Assembly: GCF_901709675.1 (NCBI RefSeq)
Contig: NC_051108.1
Coordinates: 3,382,631-3,446,630, forward strand
Direction: 5' to 3'
Length of the DNA stretch: 64,000 nucleotides
From: Syngnathus acus
Taxonomy: Eukaryota; Chordata; Actinopteri; Syngnathiformes; Syngnathidae
This document shows positions 12,901 to 25,400 of the stretch, one piece after another (positions within the stretch are counted from its first letter, which is position 1; each line of letters begins with the position of its first letter). The position numbers and the translations under genes were made by a program. The notes below the pieces were generated by a model. The model did no database searches. It was not told the origin of the DNA and saw only the letters and a list, made by a program, of their open reading frames with translations.

Positions 12901-14167
12901 GTTACTGTTTAATGTGTTTCAGTGCTGCGAGCGGGGAAGAAATAAAAAATAACTCCAGATCCTTCCAAGTTGTAAATAATCATCAAAATGATTTGACACA
13001 AATATTGTGTGATCAAAAAAAGTGCTAAAAAGATTGTATTCATATCTGTTGACGCTAAAAGCAGAGGAAACGCGCTAAATGTTCTCACTCACCATGAAAC
13101 AGTAAAAGAGTTCAGGTAGCTATCGACTGACTGACTGAAGACCCTCTGATGTATTTTGCTGCTGAAAGGATGGAAGTGTTCCCGCGGGAGTTTTAACAGA
13201 GACCAAAAACAGATGTTGGGCTTGAACGAATCTCCATGTGGACATAAAAATCAAATGGGTTGAAGCTGTTTAGAGGCAATATTTAACCTTTGCTACTCAG
13301 GTTCAAATTAGGTTAAAAAGGTGGGCTATTTTCTCTTGGCCAAATATAAATGGAATCATCTTTGTCATGTGATCTTGAATCGATCCCATCCATTTTAAAA
13401 ATGATAGCTGCTGCAAGATGGCTGTGGTATTAGTGCTTGTTGCTTATCAGCACTCTCGCGATCAAGGTCAAATAGTCCAAATCCCTTTTTTGCACTGCTC
13501 TATATTTAAACAGCGCTCCTCACATCTAATCAGCGATGTTGTTATGGTGGACCACGGAGTCATACCTTTCGGAATGATCTGGAGAAAGCATCCATTCGGA
13601 AATAAAATCGTTCCCGTCACACGTGTTTTTTTGTTCCCAGACATGTGCCTCACCTCTTCTGAGGGCAGCGATGAGCTGCAGAGCCGCTCCAAGCTGCTGC
13701 GTCTTCTCGATACCGTGACGGACGCCCTCGTGTGGGCTATCGCCAAAACCGGCCTCACGTTCCGCCAGCAGTACACCCGTCTGGCTCACCTGCTCATGCT
13801 GCTCTCACATATCCGCCATGTCAGGTGAGCCATTAAACACCTGAGATAAATACATAATAGCATCATCAAGTATCGGTTCTTAGTATCGGTGGGTGTGAAT
13901 GCAAAGTGTCCAACCATGATTTGTGTCTTACCTCGCAGCAACAAGGGGATGGACCATCTCCACTGCATGAAAATGAAGAACATGGTGCCTTTGTACGACT
14001 TGCTGCTGGAGATGTTGGACGCCCACATCGTGCACAGCTCCCGGCTGCCCACGAGGGGTTCGCAGCAGGAGGCCACGGAGCAGCAGGAGGAGGTTCCCAA
14101 CAATCACGAAGGTTCCACAAGCGCCTCCTCAAATTGCTGCACTACCAACAACAGTGATGCCCAGTAG
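9965..14167 (+). CDS. esr2: Estrogen receptor beta (nuclear receptor, esr2a-like)
   Basis: Ligand-activated transcription factor that binds estradiol and acts as a dimer on estrogen response elements in the nucleus. Eight coding exons: 9965-10362, 10833-11014 (or from 10821), 11079-11195, 11262-11561, 11747-11885, 12026-12159, 13641-13824, 13939-14167, giving about 560 residues. The N-terminal AF-1 region starts [18 protein letters not shown]. Two C4 zinc fingers begin near residue 164, with P-box CEGCKAFF and second finger CPATNQC...CQAC, split by a 64-bp intron. The hinge is basic ([15 protein letters not shown]). The ligand domain has intact landmarks ([33 protein letters not shown]) and helix 12 [11 protein letters not shown]. 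The F domain is short. The start has a good Kozak context. The N-terminus resembles teleost esr2a-type sequences more than esr2b, but paralogue assignment is from memory. Convergent with syne2, as in human. Confidence 0.95.
12160..13640 (+). other. esr2 intron 6 (1.48 kb), no recognised feature
   Basis: This is the longest intron inside the esr2 ligand-binding region. It has a short CA run near 12180-12196 and AT-rich sequence. I see no exon, RNA gene or transposon terminus in it. Confidence 0.55.
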
Positions 14168-15673
14168 CCATTCAGTCACCAGTTGGCTTTATAACGCATT
14201 CACATGCAATGATTTGCATCACTTGGCCTAAAATCTGGTTTAAAGAGAGAAGAAAAAAAAAAAAAGACTGAAGTCAGATTCAGTCATTGAATGTACAATC
14301 TCATGATTTTCTTTGCACATCATCCAAAATGTAACTCATGCAGTCCTGTATTTATTGCCTTACCGCATCGAGTCCATTAAATACCACCTTTGTTCTTAAT
14401 TAGATGACAACTGGTTCTATTGTGGAAAGATAATCAAATTTCAGTCACGATACACAGTGCAAGACAAAAATAACAAGACGGTTTATTTAACTCACAATTG
14501 GTCTGTGCAGGGATCATCTTGGAGACGCTTTTATTCTGGGCCATGTTGTTAGTCTTGATCGATCTTTCCTGCTGCTGTGCTTTCGTGTTTACCTCTAAAG
14601 AACATTCTAATAGGACCCTTTTATATAAAACTGAAGGTAGTGCCTTAAATCCTGCTATTTCGATAAACGGAATAAAAGAATGACTAACATTTGCCTTAAC
14701 TATGAATTCAGACAATCTTAAAAATTGGACGACCCATTTGTTTTATATAAAATAATTTGGGACCAGATACACAAAATAGAAGAAATCGTGATGATTTTTA
14801 TTGAGTCTGCCTGAATATAAAGCCCAAGACAATTTAGATAGAACCCACAAAATGTAGTTAAGTGACAAATATCAGCCAATATGCAAAGTGCCTTAAAACT
14901 GGAGGATTGTCCAAATGGCCAGCAGAGGGCGACCTCATTAATTGCAATATGCAATAGGTTGAAATTACCACTCATTCAATTATCATTTAATGTTTACAAT
15001 GACATGCCAAATTGTGCACGGTAGCAGAGAGCTCAGTCCTTCAGACATCTTTTTTTCAGCTTTTATTACATAGGTGATAAAAGAAACAAAACCGCCTGAA
15101 CAAATTTCAAAAAGAATTTCCATCAAAATTCTGCCAGTTTGCTCAATGCATTTTCTTCACTTTTTTTTTTTTGGTTAAGTTTATAACCACTACTGTATTT
15201 CTGACAAAGTTGCACTTACCTGTTAGAATTTTGATTAAGGGAAAAAAAAAAAAAAAACACAATTATTTTTATATGTGGCTATTGCTGTTGTATGCACTGT
15301 TAAAAATAATGAAACGTTCACGGAATGTTTAGTGAAAAGAAAAAAAAAAAATGCCATGGTTGAAAATATGTACCAGTTCAGCCTGTCTGCTTTGTGCTAT
15401 TTTAACATGAATAATCAGTGCTTTATATCTGGCGGTTACTTATTTGACCACCTTGCTTAGTAACATTTCTAGTGAAAAGACTGCTGGGCGATGTGTTAAT
15501 CATGAATCATCTCACAAACACAGTACTCATATCTGTAAGCAGCGAGGAGAGTGCTTGTTTTCAATATGATCGGCTTTTAAAAGTCAAAGGTTACACAGAT
15601 ACTAGTCATGCTTCGTAAATGTTCATAAATGTAAACATGTCTGTTTTGAAATGCGCATAGAGTACACTTCAAC

Positions 15674-15679
15674 AATAAA
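15674..15679 (+). terminator. Candidate esr2 poly(A) signal AATAAA
   Basis: An AATAAA hexamer on the + strand about 1.5 kb after the esr2 stop. Other AATAAA-like hexamers occur nearer the stop, so its use is not established. Confidence 0.3.
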
Positions 15680-15706
15680 TGATTGTGTCATTGGCAAAAA
15701 CATCAG

Positions 15707-15712
15707 TTTATT
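15707..15712 (-). terminator. Candidate syne2 poly(A) signal
   Basis: TTTATT on the + strand is AATAAA on the minus strand, about 440 bases after the syne2 stop at 16153. Position is plausible but there is no transcript evidence. Confidence 0.4.
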
Positions 15713-16152
15713 GTAAGCTTCCCGAGTTTGCTTCATTATGCAGACAATAATTTAAAAAAATCCTTTTACAACTCTTAAAGCTCTTTAATATACCGAAATA
15801 TATAGACATAACAAAAAGTTAATCATAGAAATGCAAGACCATTATATTATTTCTGTACTTAGTTTTAGCAAACATTTTAAGTCTAATTCAATTAATTTAG
15901 ACAATATGTTCTAAACTAGTACAATTAGGACTTGATAGATTTAATGCCAATAATGTTGCAGAAATCACTGAAAAATGATTCTGTGAAGTATTTGATGACC
16001 CAATACTTCTGTTCCTACTTAATCCGTGTGTCTTTTCAAGAATAAATACATAAAAATATATATTTGGATATTTTTCATTGTAAAACTACCCCTTCATCAC
16101 TATGATGATGCCAGTGTTAGGAAAACGTTACCTTTGTTCCTTCTAAAAGTAG

Positions 16153-19100
16153 TCAGGTGGGCGGGGGTCCGTTTGTGTAGTGTAACATGGGATGAAAAGA
16201 TCGGGCAAAGTTGTTGGCGACGGTGCAGCTCGAGTCTCTCTCGGTCCGGGGGACCAAACATGGGAGGAACAGCAGGAAGAGGAGAAGGAGGTGAAACGGG
16301 ACAGCAGCTTGCAGGACCCGACAGAAAAAGGATCGAGGTGGCGATGAGTCTCTCTTCCCTCTGGGTGGCACACACCAAAACATAGGAATGAATTTAACAA
16401 ACTGTAATAATAATAATACATTTAATTTAGAAGCGCCTTTCAGGTCACTTTACAAGAGTTAAAAAGTTAAATGCTAACAATATGCTCAAACATGTTTCCC
16501 ACATTAATTAACAATTTCAAAATCTCATACGACAAACACTCATCGAGGAGATACTTTCGTACCTCTTTGTTTGTTTGACATCCTCAGAAGAATCCCTAGG
16601 AATATTTTGACCTCTGTAAGTCTCACACTCCTGCATTTAAATGGATAAATATTTTCAGATGTCAGAAGAAATAACCATATTCGAATCAAATCGAAAAGAT
16701 GTTGGAATTGGCTAACCAGGCGGTGTTGTAGGATCCTCAGGTCTTTGGTCACATCATTTAGGAGCGACTTCAATTTGCTGCCTGTCACGTGGAGCTTCTC
16801 TTGAGCCTCGTCCCCATCTTCTGGTTGGAGTTGAGACCACAGAGTATGCAAGGAGGCCTGCTGGGTCTGCCTCTCCAGAAGCTCCTCCACCAGAGCCTGA
16901 AGAGCACAAGTGTTCAACATCTGACTAAAATTACAAACACATTTTGTTGGACAGAATTTTTATTGCTATCTATTTCCATCCAGCTTTATTCTGTTCAGGG
17001 TCACGGGAAGCTAAACCTACTTACAAAACAGTTCCTTTAAGGTCACTTGGACTATACTACCAAGAATCCTGCCAACAACTAACGGCAACATTTCATATGA
17101 TGGTCCAAAGCATAATTCAAATTGGCATATCTACTCTATGTTGATGGAATGCTACACGTCTTGATCTCATTTTACAATTTTATGTCCTTGACTTTATCTA
17201 TTAGTCTTCAATTCAGTGAAAGCTAAAGCATAAAATCTTAAAGCAGTCTATTTACGTCCATTTTCCAGAGAGTAACCGATGTACTTACCGTGAGGGAGCG
17301 ATGGTGCGGTTTAAGAATTTGGACAGGTGTCTCTGGATCCAGGATGTCCACTTCGTAGCGTCTGTTCTCGGCACATGGCAGCCATAGCAGCAGAGAATGG
17401 AGGCTCTCATGAAACTCCTGCATGAGGGATTGTTTTTAAATTTGGAGTAGTTTGCCTTTTATTGATCGACTATTAAGATAACATATTAAAACTAATTTCT
17501 ACTTCTCACCTGGCAGCGCATCAGAGTCCTTCTCAAATTGTTCTCCCACTGGTGAAGAAGTGTAGAAGCTCGACTCCAGGCTTGGTTTAAATCAACGAGC
17601 TTCTCCTGCTGCTCTGGGACTTGCAGAGCACGCAGATTGACGGACAGCATGATAGGTTTGTAGTGTGTGAACATTTTCTGCATCTCCTAAAAAAAAAAAA
17701 GGAAATACAAAACCATGAAAGCATTGCTTTTAAAAATACTAATTGCAGAAACCACAATGTGGCTCGACAAATAAACTTAAATTAACGATCCAGGTCTGCA
17801 ATTTCCATGATGCCGTGCTTGCAATTATTTCATTTTGGACCTCACATTTTACCTTCATCTCTTTAGCTCTGGTTGCCATGTCAACAATCCCGTTGCTTGG
17901 ATGCGACTGGTGGAGGCGGTCTAGTTCCGGATGAATATTGTCTAACCAGGAAATGACATCATTGAGGTCAGATGTGACATTTTGCTGGGGGTCGTTGTCT
18001 TGCTCGTTCCTGGACTGAGCCTGGAGAAGTTCCCAGCGTTCAATCACCCCTGGGAGAGCAGATACATCAGTTGAGAGGAGAGGGGGGGGGGGTTGTCGTT
18101 TAATCCTTTGCAGGCTTTGCTCACCCGACTGACTGTCTGAGACATCCAAGTTAGTCAAGCCAATCTTTGGCTGCTTCTCTTCATCTAGCATCAGAGAAAC
18201 TCTATGAATGTTGTCACCACACTGGAACATTTGCTGTAATGAAGATAAAACAAAATCTTCAAGCGTCCATACACGACAAAGTCATATTTGGCCCTAGTGG
18301 GAAAATATCTGTGAATAGACCTGGTTTATAGGGGTGCTGGTGAGAGTGGGTGGAGCCTCAACGTTGCCTACACCAACGTCAGTTTCTTCATCTTCTGGTG
18401 ATCGCCATATCGGAGACTCATAGGCGCCCATCGACCTGCTTGATACTGAAACACAATCATTTAGAGTGAACCCATAGAAAATAATACACTTGAGTCCATT
18501 TAGATAAAATATCTTTACCTCTTTTAAAAACAAAATTAATACCTTTCTGTCAACCATTTTTTATTCAAGCTTTTGTCTCATTAGTGTTAACAAATATGGC
18601 CTGTGAAGTTGCAGCTGAAAAAATTAAACTGAGTAAAATAGACAAATGACATTTGTAAAACTAAAGTGGGCACATTAGCTTGCGGAAAAAGACAACAAAA
18701 GGGGACAGTAAATGGAGGCTGATGCTGTTCAATAATTATTATCATTACCTTATTTAATGGGTTATTGGTCTGTTATTTATTCATCGCTCATTTTATTTTA
18801 TTTATTATTTATTATTTATGGTTTGTGCCTTCTTGTTTTCGTTTTGTGTCGCCTACTTGTATGTCTCGTCACCGTGGGATGGAGGAAACGGAATTTCGGT
18901 TTTCTTTGTGTGTCTTGACATATGAAGGGATTGACAATAAAGCTGACTTTGACTTTGACTTTGACAGAGAGGGAGGACTCAGAAGTATAAAAGCTCACGA
19001 GTACTGGCAGCTAAGAGAGAGGTGGAGCGAAAATCAATTTAGAAGGAACATGTAGGAAACCTCATCAGGAATTATGAAAAACAAGTTTATAGTTAGTGAA

Positions 19101-19449
19101 AGGATATAAAAGCGTCACGTTGACCCGGTTCGTGCTACTTTTTCAATCAAGAATGTGTCACAGAATAGAAAAATGAGAGTGAAAATGTTACTTGGCTTTT
19201 CAAGCGGCCACAAGAAGCAAAGAGACAGCAGACGCAAATGAGCCAGAAAATATTTGTTGGGATAAAAAAAAATAAAATATGAGTCTAATAAAGAAGCAAC
19301 ATCTTTCGGGAAGCAGCCTGCAACAGATGTGCACACTCTTCAATCCTAATCTAATTCACTTTTTTGCGGCATCTGAGCAAATAAAATCAGAAAATCAGAA
19401 ATGAAGGAAATGATTGTATCTCACCGAGAGAGAAAAAATGCAACCATAT

Positions 19450-19485
<36 letters not shown>

Positions 19486-22400
19486 GAAATATGCCAAGAT
19501 TACATCATATATTAAAGCATCACCTGATATCGTGGAGGGCTACATCATAAAAATCTTTTTATTTTCCCACCTGACAACGCACTGAAGTAAATTCCCTCTT
19601 CATCGTGTCTTCCGTCATCTTCGTCATCCTCATGGGAGGACGACCCTCCGACATCTCCGGTATGGTCCCACTCTAATGGCAGGGAGTCGACACTCACAGG
19701 TGTCTCCCGCCCCGATTGCTCCAGCGGAAAGGTCAGCAGGTGCGAAGGTGTGGCCGGGAGGCTTCCTTGGCTCCGCCCAAGCCAGGGCCGTCCAATCAGC
19801 TCTAAGCTGGACTCCAAGGAAAAAGTGTTGCCAAAGGTCTCTGGTTCTTCTGCGATGATCTGAGTTGAAAAATACATTTCTCTAATACGGGACAATTTGA
19901 TAAATCATAAAAATCGACCTCACCGGAGGCTGGCTGAGACGTTGATGGAAGCGAACCAGTCGGCTGAAAACTTCCTGGCAGTAGGAGTGAAGCTCCTCCA
20001 GTTCTTCCTCTATCAACGCAGCATCCTGAGGTGAACTCTTCTGGATGAGACTTTCGCCAAATACTATCAGCCCATCAATCTGCTCCGTGTTGAAGATGAT
20101 CTCCTTCTGGAAACTCTGCGTGAAGGAAGATGCATGAAAATACCACACTGGATAAAATACCACACTGTAAAAAATGAACATGTCGGAAAAATACCGAAAC
20201 GTGATGCAAGCTAAGGTATTGTAACGGAACCCTCACGCTAAGCTGCTGTATCTTGTGATGAACGTCGCTCTCAGAAAAGTGCTCGACGTTGGTGAGCTGC
20301 AGGTCCAGTTCTGTCAGCCACACCAACATGCTCTCCCGAGTGCTTTCAAATTCTTCTCTCTGACTGGTGAAATGCTGGAACAAGAAGAAAAGAGGAAACT
20401 TCCAGATCTGTTTTCCAGATATTCATCCATCCCGTCCGTCCCTGTTCCTGAACTTGTACCTTGAGCCTGCGGAGGATGACAGCCACTCGTCGGTGCAGAA
20501 CGTCCCAGCGCCGGTTGCCTTCGTGCACCATAGCTTTGAGCTGGCTGGCGCGGTCCGTACGATTCTCCCGGGTCAGACGGCGGTATTGGTTGTTGACAAG
20601 TTCTAACTGGGTCAGACGCTCATGTACCTGCCTTTGGAAACCCTAAAAGACACACGAATTTGGATTGAGGAGGTCGTTTTTTTTTAGTCAAACAAGTCTC
20701 AACTTACCTCAAACTTCTTCAGCTCTTCCTTGGCAACTGTGTAAAGAACATCTCCCGTTTTAGGATTGGCAGCAGACTTCTCAGCCATTTTAAGCCAATC
20801 CTCAAACTGTGAATAATCCTCCAGGAACTTGCACCACAATCTCCATGTTTCCTCAATCCTACAAGGAGGCATGAGATAGAAGTTGGGTTATGCATCGAAA
20901 CCAGGTGATCTCTGAGTTCCTACCTGAGCCGCCTGTCTAGAGCCATAGCACAAATGGTCCTCCAGCGCTGGTCGAGGCTATGACTAGTTTCCTGCAGGGA
21001 GTCGCTTTCCACGTCGCCGATACCTGCGGCATCTTCGTCCCTCAGCAAAAGGTCGCACAGGTTCAGGACGGACGTTACGCCTTCCGTATGCTGCTCTATG
21101 TCCCGTTGCAGCTCCTGAGCAAACACACGGGCGGCAGACGAGTCCACAAACACGCAGAAGAAAGACAGCTGCATGAAGCAACCGCTCCCATAATTAAACA
21201 ATGGCGAGATCACAATGAATACTTAAACAAAAAGATGAGAGTGTCGAAATAAAGGGATCAATTCAAAGTGTGTCCTACCTGCTGCTCAGCCAACCTTCTC
21301 TGTATTTCCTGATGATGACACACACTATAGGTAATGGGTCTGGAGAGTTCAGACTCCACACGTGAAAGCCAGGAACGCAGGTTACTCATGTTTTTATCCA
21401 GTTGCTGCACTCGCAACAGAGTCTCCTTCAACTTTGTCACTCTAAACACACACACATGGAACCTCAAGTTTCTCCATTTCTTTGACACGCCTAAAGAAAA
21501 AAAAGTTGAAAGCGGCTTTTCATTTTGGATTCTCAGGTGTCTTCCATTACCATAGCAGTCTCCATGGCAACAGACCCCCTGACTGGTGTCATAGTAACGC
21601 TCTGGACAATAGAAGCTCTCCCCCGGGACTGAAGTGTGCCCCATTCAGGAGTTTTGGAGTAAATTCCCCCATTTGATCCTTTCTCTCGTGTTGAGGACCA
21701 TTAAGTCGATGTGGAGCTGGAAATGCTTTCAGCTCAATTAATGAACACTAAAAACAACTCGGAATAGGGAGAAGGGTCCTAACACGTGCTGAGCTTCAAG
21801 CATGAAACCTCAACCAAGCTGGGTTTCCCTTGTGGAGTATGTCAAAGTACTATTTTCACACAATGATGAATGAATATTGTCGCTATAGCAACAAGTGATA
21901 TCTCATTTACATATGGGAGAAAATAGGTTGAGGAAACTTTGACGTGTTCACAGGGAAGCCGAGGATCGAATAACAACAAAAACAACATTTTGCTCTTGAA
22001 ATATGATCTTGAATGACAATGCACACACTGCCTCGACTTGACATTCAGGTTTAATGGTGGTGAAATACTGAAGACAGTATAGTAGGTGTAAATTCCCCCT
22101 CTGCAGCACCATCACGGTCTACTAAATTGTTCCTTGCTCTCATTTGCTCCTCTATGACCTTAGACAGCTCAACAAAAGCCAGAAGCTTAATGCGCTGGCT
22201 GAACAAAGAGACAAAACCCGGTCAGGGGTCCATCTGAGAAGAGGTTTGAGGAGCAGGATGGCTCGAGGGGAAAGCTGTAAGATCAGGTTGGTGGACAAAG
22301 TAGAACAAGTTTGCAGGAGGGCTTGAGCATTGTGTTAAAGTATACGCGATTTAAAAAAAAAAAAAAAAAGGCCAGTCTGAATTTTCTCTAACATAATTAT

Positions 22401-25400
22401 TTTTTTTTTTTTACACAAAATTCCATTTTAGCGAGAACTCCTTTGGTAATGCTAATCCGGTCAATCCGACTTGTTTGCAATTTAAACAGCATTATACAAA
22501 AGATGAAATCAATTATATTTTACTATCAATCTTATTGCTGGTACTATTGGATGAAACATTGTATTTAACGAGGTGCCAAACATAAACAAATAATACTCTA
22601 GCATTTTAAAAAGAATTTATGGACAGCTATCCCCGGTTGGTGATAATGCTAAGGAATATTTTGAATACTTTCTGTTCTTCGGTGAGCGAATTCTAAACAA
22701 TACAGCATTGTTACCATTCATAATTTGCTAAGGGTGTGCCCTAGAATGCTCTTTTGCAATCATGCTATCAGGATCACTGATATAATTGATGCTGACAGGC
22801 CACGCCCCTTCGCCCACCCTCCCCTCACAGAAAAAGAGATGGACATATGGCCCTGTCTGAGATTCCAGCTAGAAGTTTTTGTCTTGTTGGTGTGGCTGGG
22901 CTGATTCAAGCAGCTGCTCTTGCAGACAATGTCTTGCGGGGGTCTCCTTTATGATAAGGTGGGGGTCTAACCTACTTTGTGACCATTACAAGTCATGTTT
23001 TCCTGACAGCTGCAGAGCAGGGCGAGCAACAGCAGGTGGATGGACGACCATTTTTTTTGCAGCCTTGTTGAAATTAGCACGTCAATTGCATTTTCACTCC
23101 TATTTTCCTGCTGCTCAAGCCATTGGAGTCAATGGTGAATCTCGGACATCCAGGTCGAGCACTCACCTGGCCTCGATGTGGCTGAAGAGGTTGTGCCATC
23201 TTTGGTTAACTTCTTGCAGGGAGCCGCACACTTGAGTCTGCTTGGCTTCGTCGCTGGCTAATAGCAGCTGCTCTCCCAGGTGCTTCAAGTGGCTTTTATT
23301 CTCACTGAACAAATTGATTTCCTCCATACAATCCTACAGAAAAGTTATAAAAACGGTCCTGAATAAAAGGGTTAATCCATTTCCTTTAATGAAAGAACAA
23401 ATTAAAAAGCTCCTTCAAGAGGATTGAGTAAGAAACTTTCAAACGGTGCTAATTTCCTTCTCCCCGGCAATCCGAAACGACACACCTTGAATTTTCCACA
23501 TTTTGTAAACGGAATGAACACGCCCGGTGATGAGACACAAAGGTACAAAAGGCTCAGTGAGCCACTGAAAGGACAACTGTCGTGCGTGAACAAAGCCATT
23601 CCATTCCAGTCCGCCATCTGTTCCAATCACCATCGAGCGAGCATGTTGCATATATACGGATGCCAGCAATGTGCATTTACAGTTTTGACCAGACTGATCA
23701 GCTTTTGTTCTATGACCTAATTGAAAGACTTCGTAAAAATGACAGACGAAAAAAAAAAGCTTGTGTTTTTTTCCCCACATTCAAACTCAAAAAGGACGAA
23801 ATGTACCGTCTAAATGTCTCCAAATTACCTTTTTCAGCTTTTCCACCATTTCCTCAATGCTGAGATCTGCGCTGTAGCACACCTTGTTCTCAATCTGGGT
23901 GAGCCAATCGCAGAACTCTTTGTTTTTGTCATTAAATATTGTCCAGGCGTTGAGGCGGTCAGCAATTTCCTGCCTGCGTAAGGACACCTGAGAATTGGGA
24001 AATGTAATGATGGTGAGATCATGCGTAGCTAAAATACTGCATGGTCAAATATTTCATTTCAAAAGATGTCAACTTGTCTATTAGGATATGCAATGCTAAG
24101 AAGTAGTTGCACACAGCTTGAACAAATATTGCTCAAGTCTGAAATTGATTACATAAACATAACTAACTCAGATGAATGATGAGATGATGTCACCAAACCG
24201 AAATGTCAAACCAAATGCTGGAGGATTGTAAATAACACTAATCGTATGACAGCGATCCAAACATACTTTGAAATCATGCCCCGCTGTGACTGTGATTAGA
24301 TTAGGGATGACATCATTCTAAAGCGACTGGATGTTCAGTTTGTGTTGGGAGGCGATGCCGTGACATCATCGCTGCATCATTGCTTTTGTGTCTATGATCT
24401 TTGATTGGTCTGCCTTTACATGTTTAAATGAAAAAAAAAGAATTGAAACTCTGGACTGATGTTTTGGTCAATCAATTAAAATGAGAAACAAAAAGCAACA
24501 CAGTTTTAGCACAATGAATGTTATTTGTCGTTCCTGAAATACATTTGAGATATCCATCACCAATTTTCAAAACAAAAATGTTCCATTATTGTTTTTGGTA
24601 TATAATATAAAACTGTCTTTCCTGTTAATCATTTAATCTCTCATTAATCCCGAACGGGGAAAAAAATCTTCGCTCGGGTCTGTCTGATTAACAAGGTCCA
24701 TTTTCCTCATGACAGCTTAAGGTCACGAAAAACATCATATTGGCACAGCAGAGGCGGTGATGGTCTTTTGTTAGGTTATTTGAAAGGGGCTATATTTTAC
24801 CGTTTGGTGGCATTTATTTGATTTAAATAAGCCCCGGTTCTGTTTTAACACATGATTTGTGGGTCTCCTGGACCCTTGAGTATTAAGGAGGCATTCAGAG
24901 TTGTTGTTTATGCTTCCCAATGAAAACAATGGACGCTGCCCCCTGAATCACTTTATGCCATCTGGTTGTCGGAGCCATTCCAGTGGCTTCCCCCAACATG
25001 CAACCTGTTAACTAGATGGCTTAGAATCAAGTCTCATTACTGCTGCCAAGGTGACGGGATCCATTTTTAAGTAGAGTAAGTCATTGCGCAATGATCTTGG
25101 TTCATTGACGGGATGACATAACGGTTTTTCAAGAACAAGCGCATGTTTGTGTTGGAGCCAGAAGATTTAAATGTAGGAATTTGACCCAGACTGCAGTAGA
25201 GCAAGTTTCACGGCATGTGCAGGATCAGCTACGCTCCATGTGATTAGTCAGCAAGCAGGTTGAGCTTGTTAAATGCTGAAAATTTGGATCGGACAACAAC
25301 AAAAAAAATAGTCAGCCTTTTTCCTGGCAACTGCTGTGGTGTGGGGGGAAAAAAACCAAACATTACATTTTTTATGCTGACCAGGGAATGGATGAAATTG

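Larger units (their letters stand above)
14168..16152. other. Convergent intergenic/3'UTR region between esr2 and syne2
   Basis: No coding exon is visible between the two stop codons. The sequence is AT-rich and should hold both 3' untranslated regions. Candidate polyadenylation signals facing each other lie at 15674-15679 (+) and 15707-15712 (-). Confidence 0.6.
16153..20115 (-). other. syne2: syne2 exons 53-62, acidic linker and KASH domain
   Basis: Exons: 19924-20115, 19571-19859, 18321-18445, 18125-18233, 17853-18049, 17510-17686, 17289-17417, 16717-16896, 16563-16630, 16153-16360. Exon 54 is a non-helical Ser/Pro and acidic linker (SSSHEDDEDDGRHDEEG). Exons 57-60 return to spectrin repeats. 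Exon 61 is only 68 nt. Exon 62 gives the transmembrane run LLLLFLLFLPCLVP. The luminal KASH peptide follows, with the conserved Cys in DSSCTVANNFARSF and the terminal PMLHYTNGPPPT. The SUN-binding PPPT end is intact. Confidence 0.93.
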
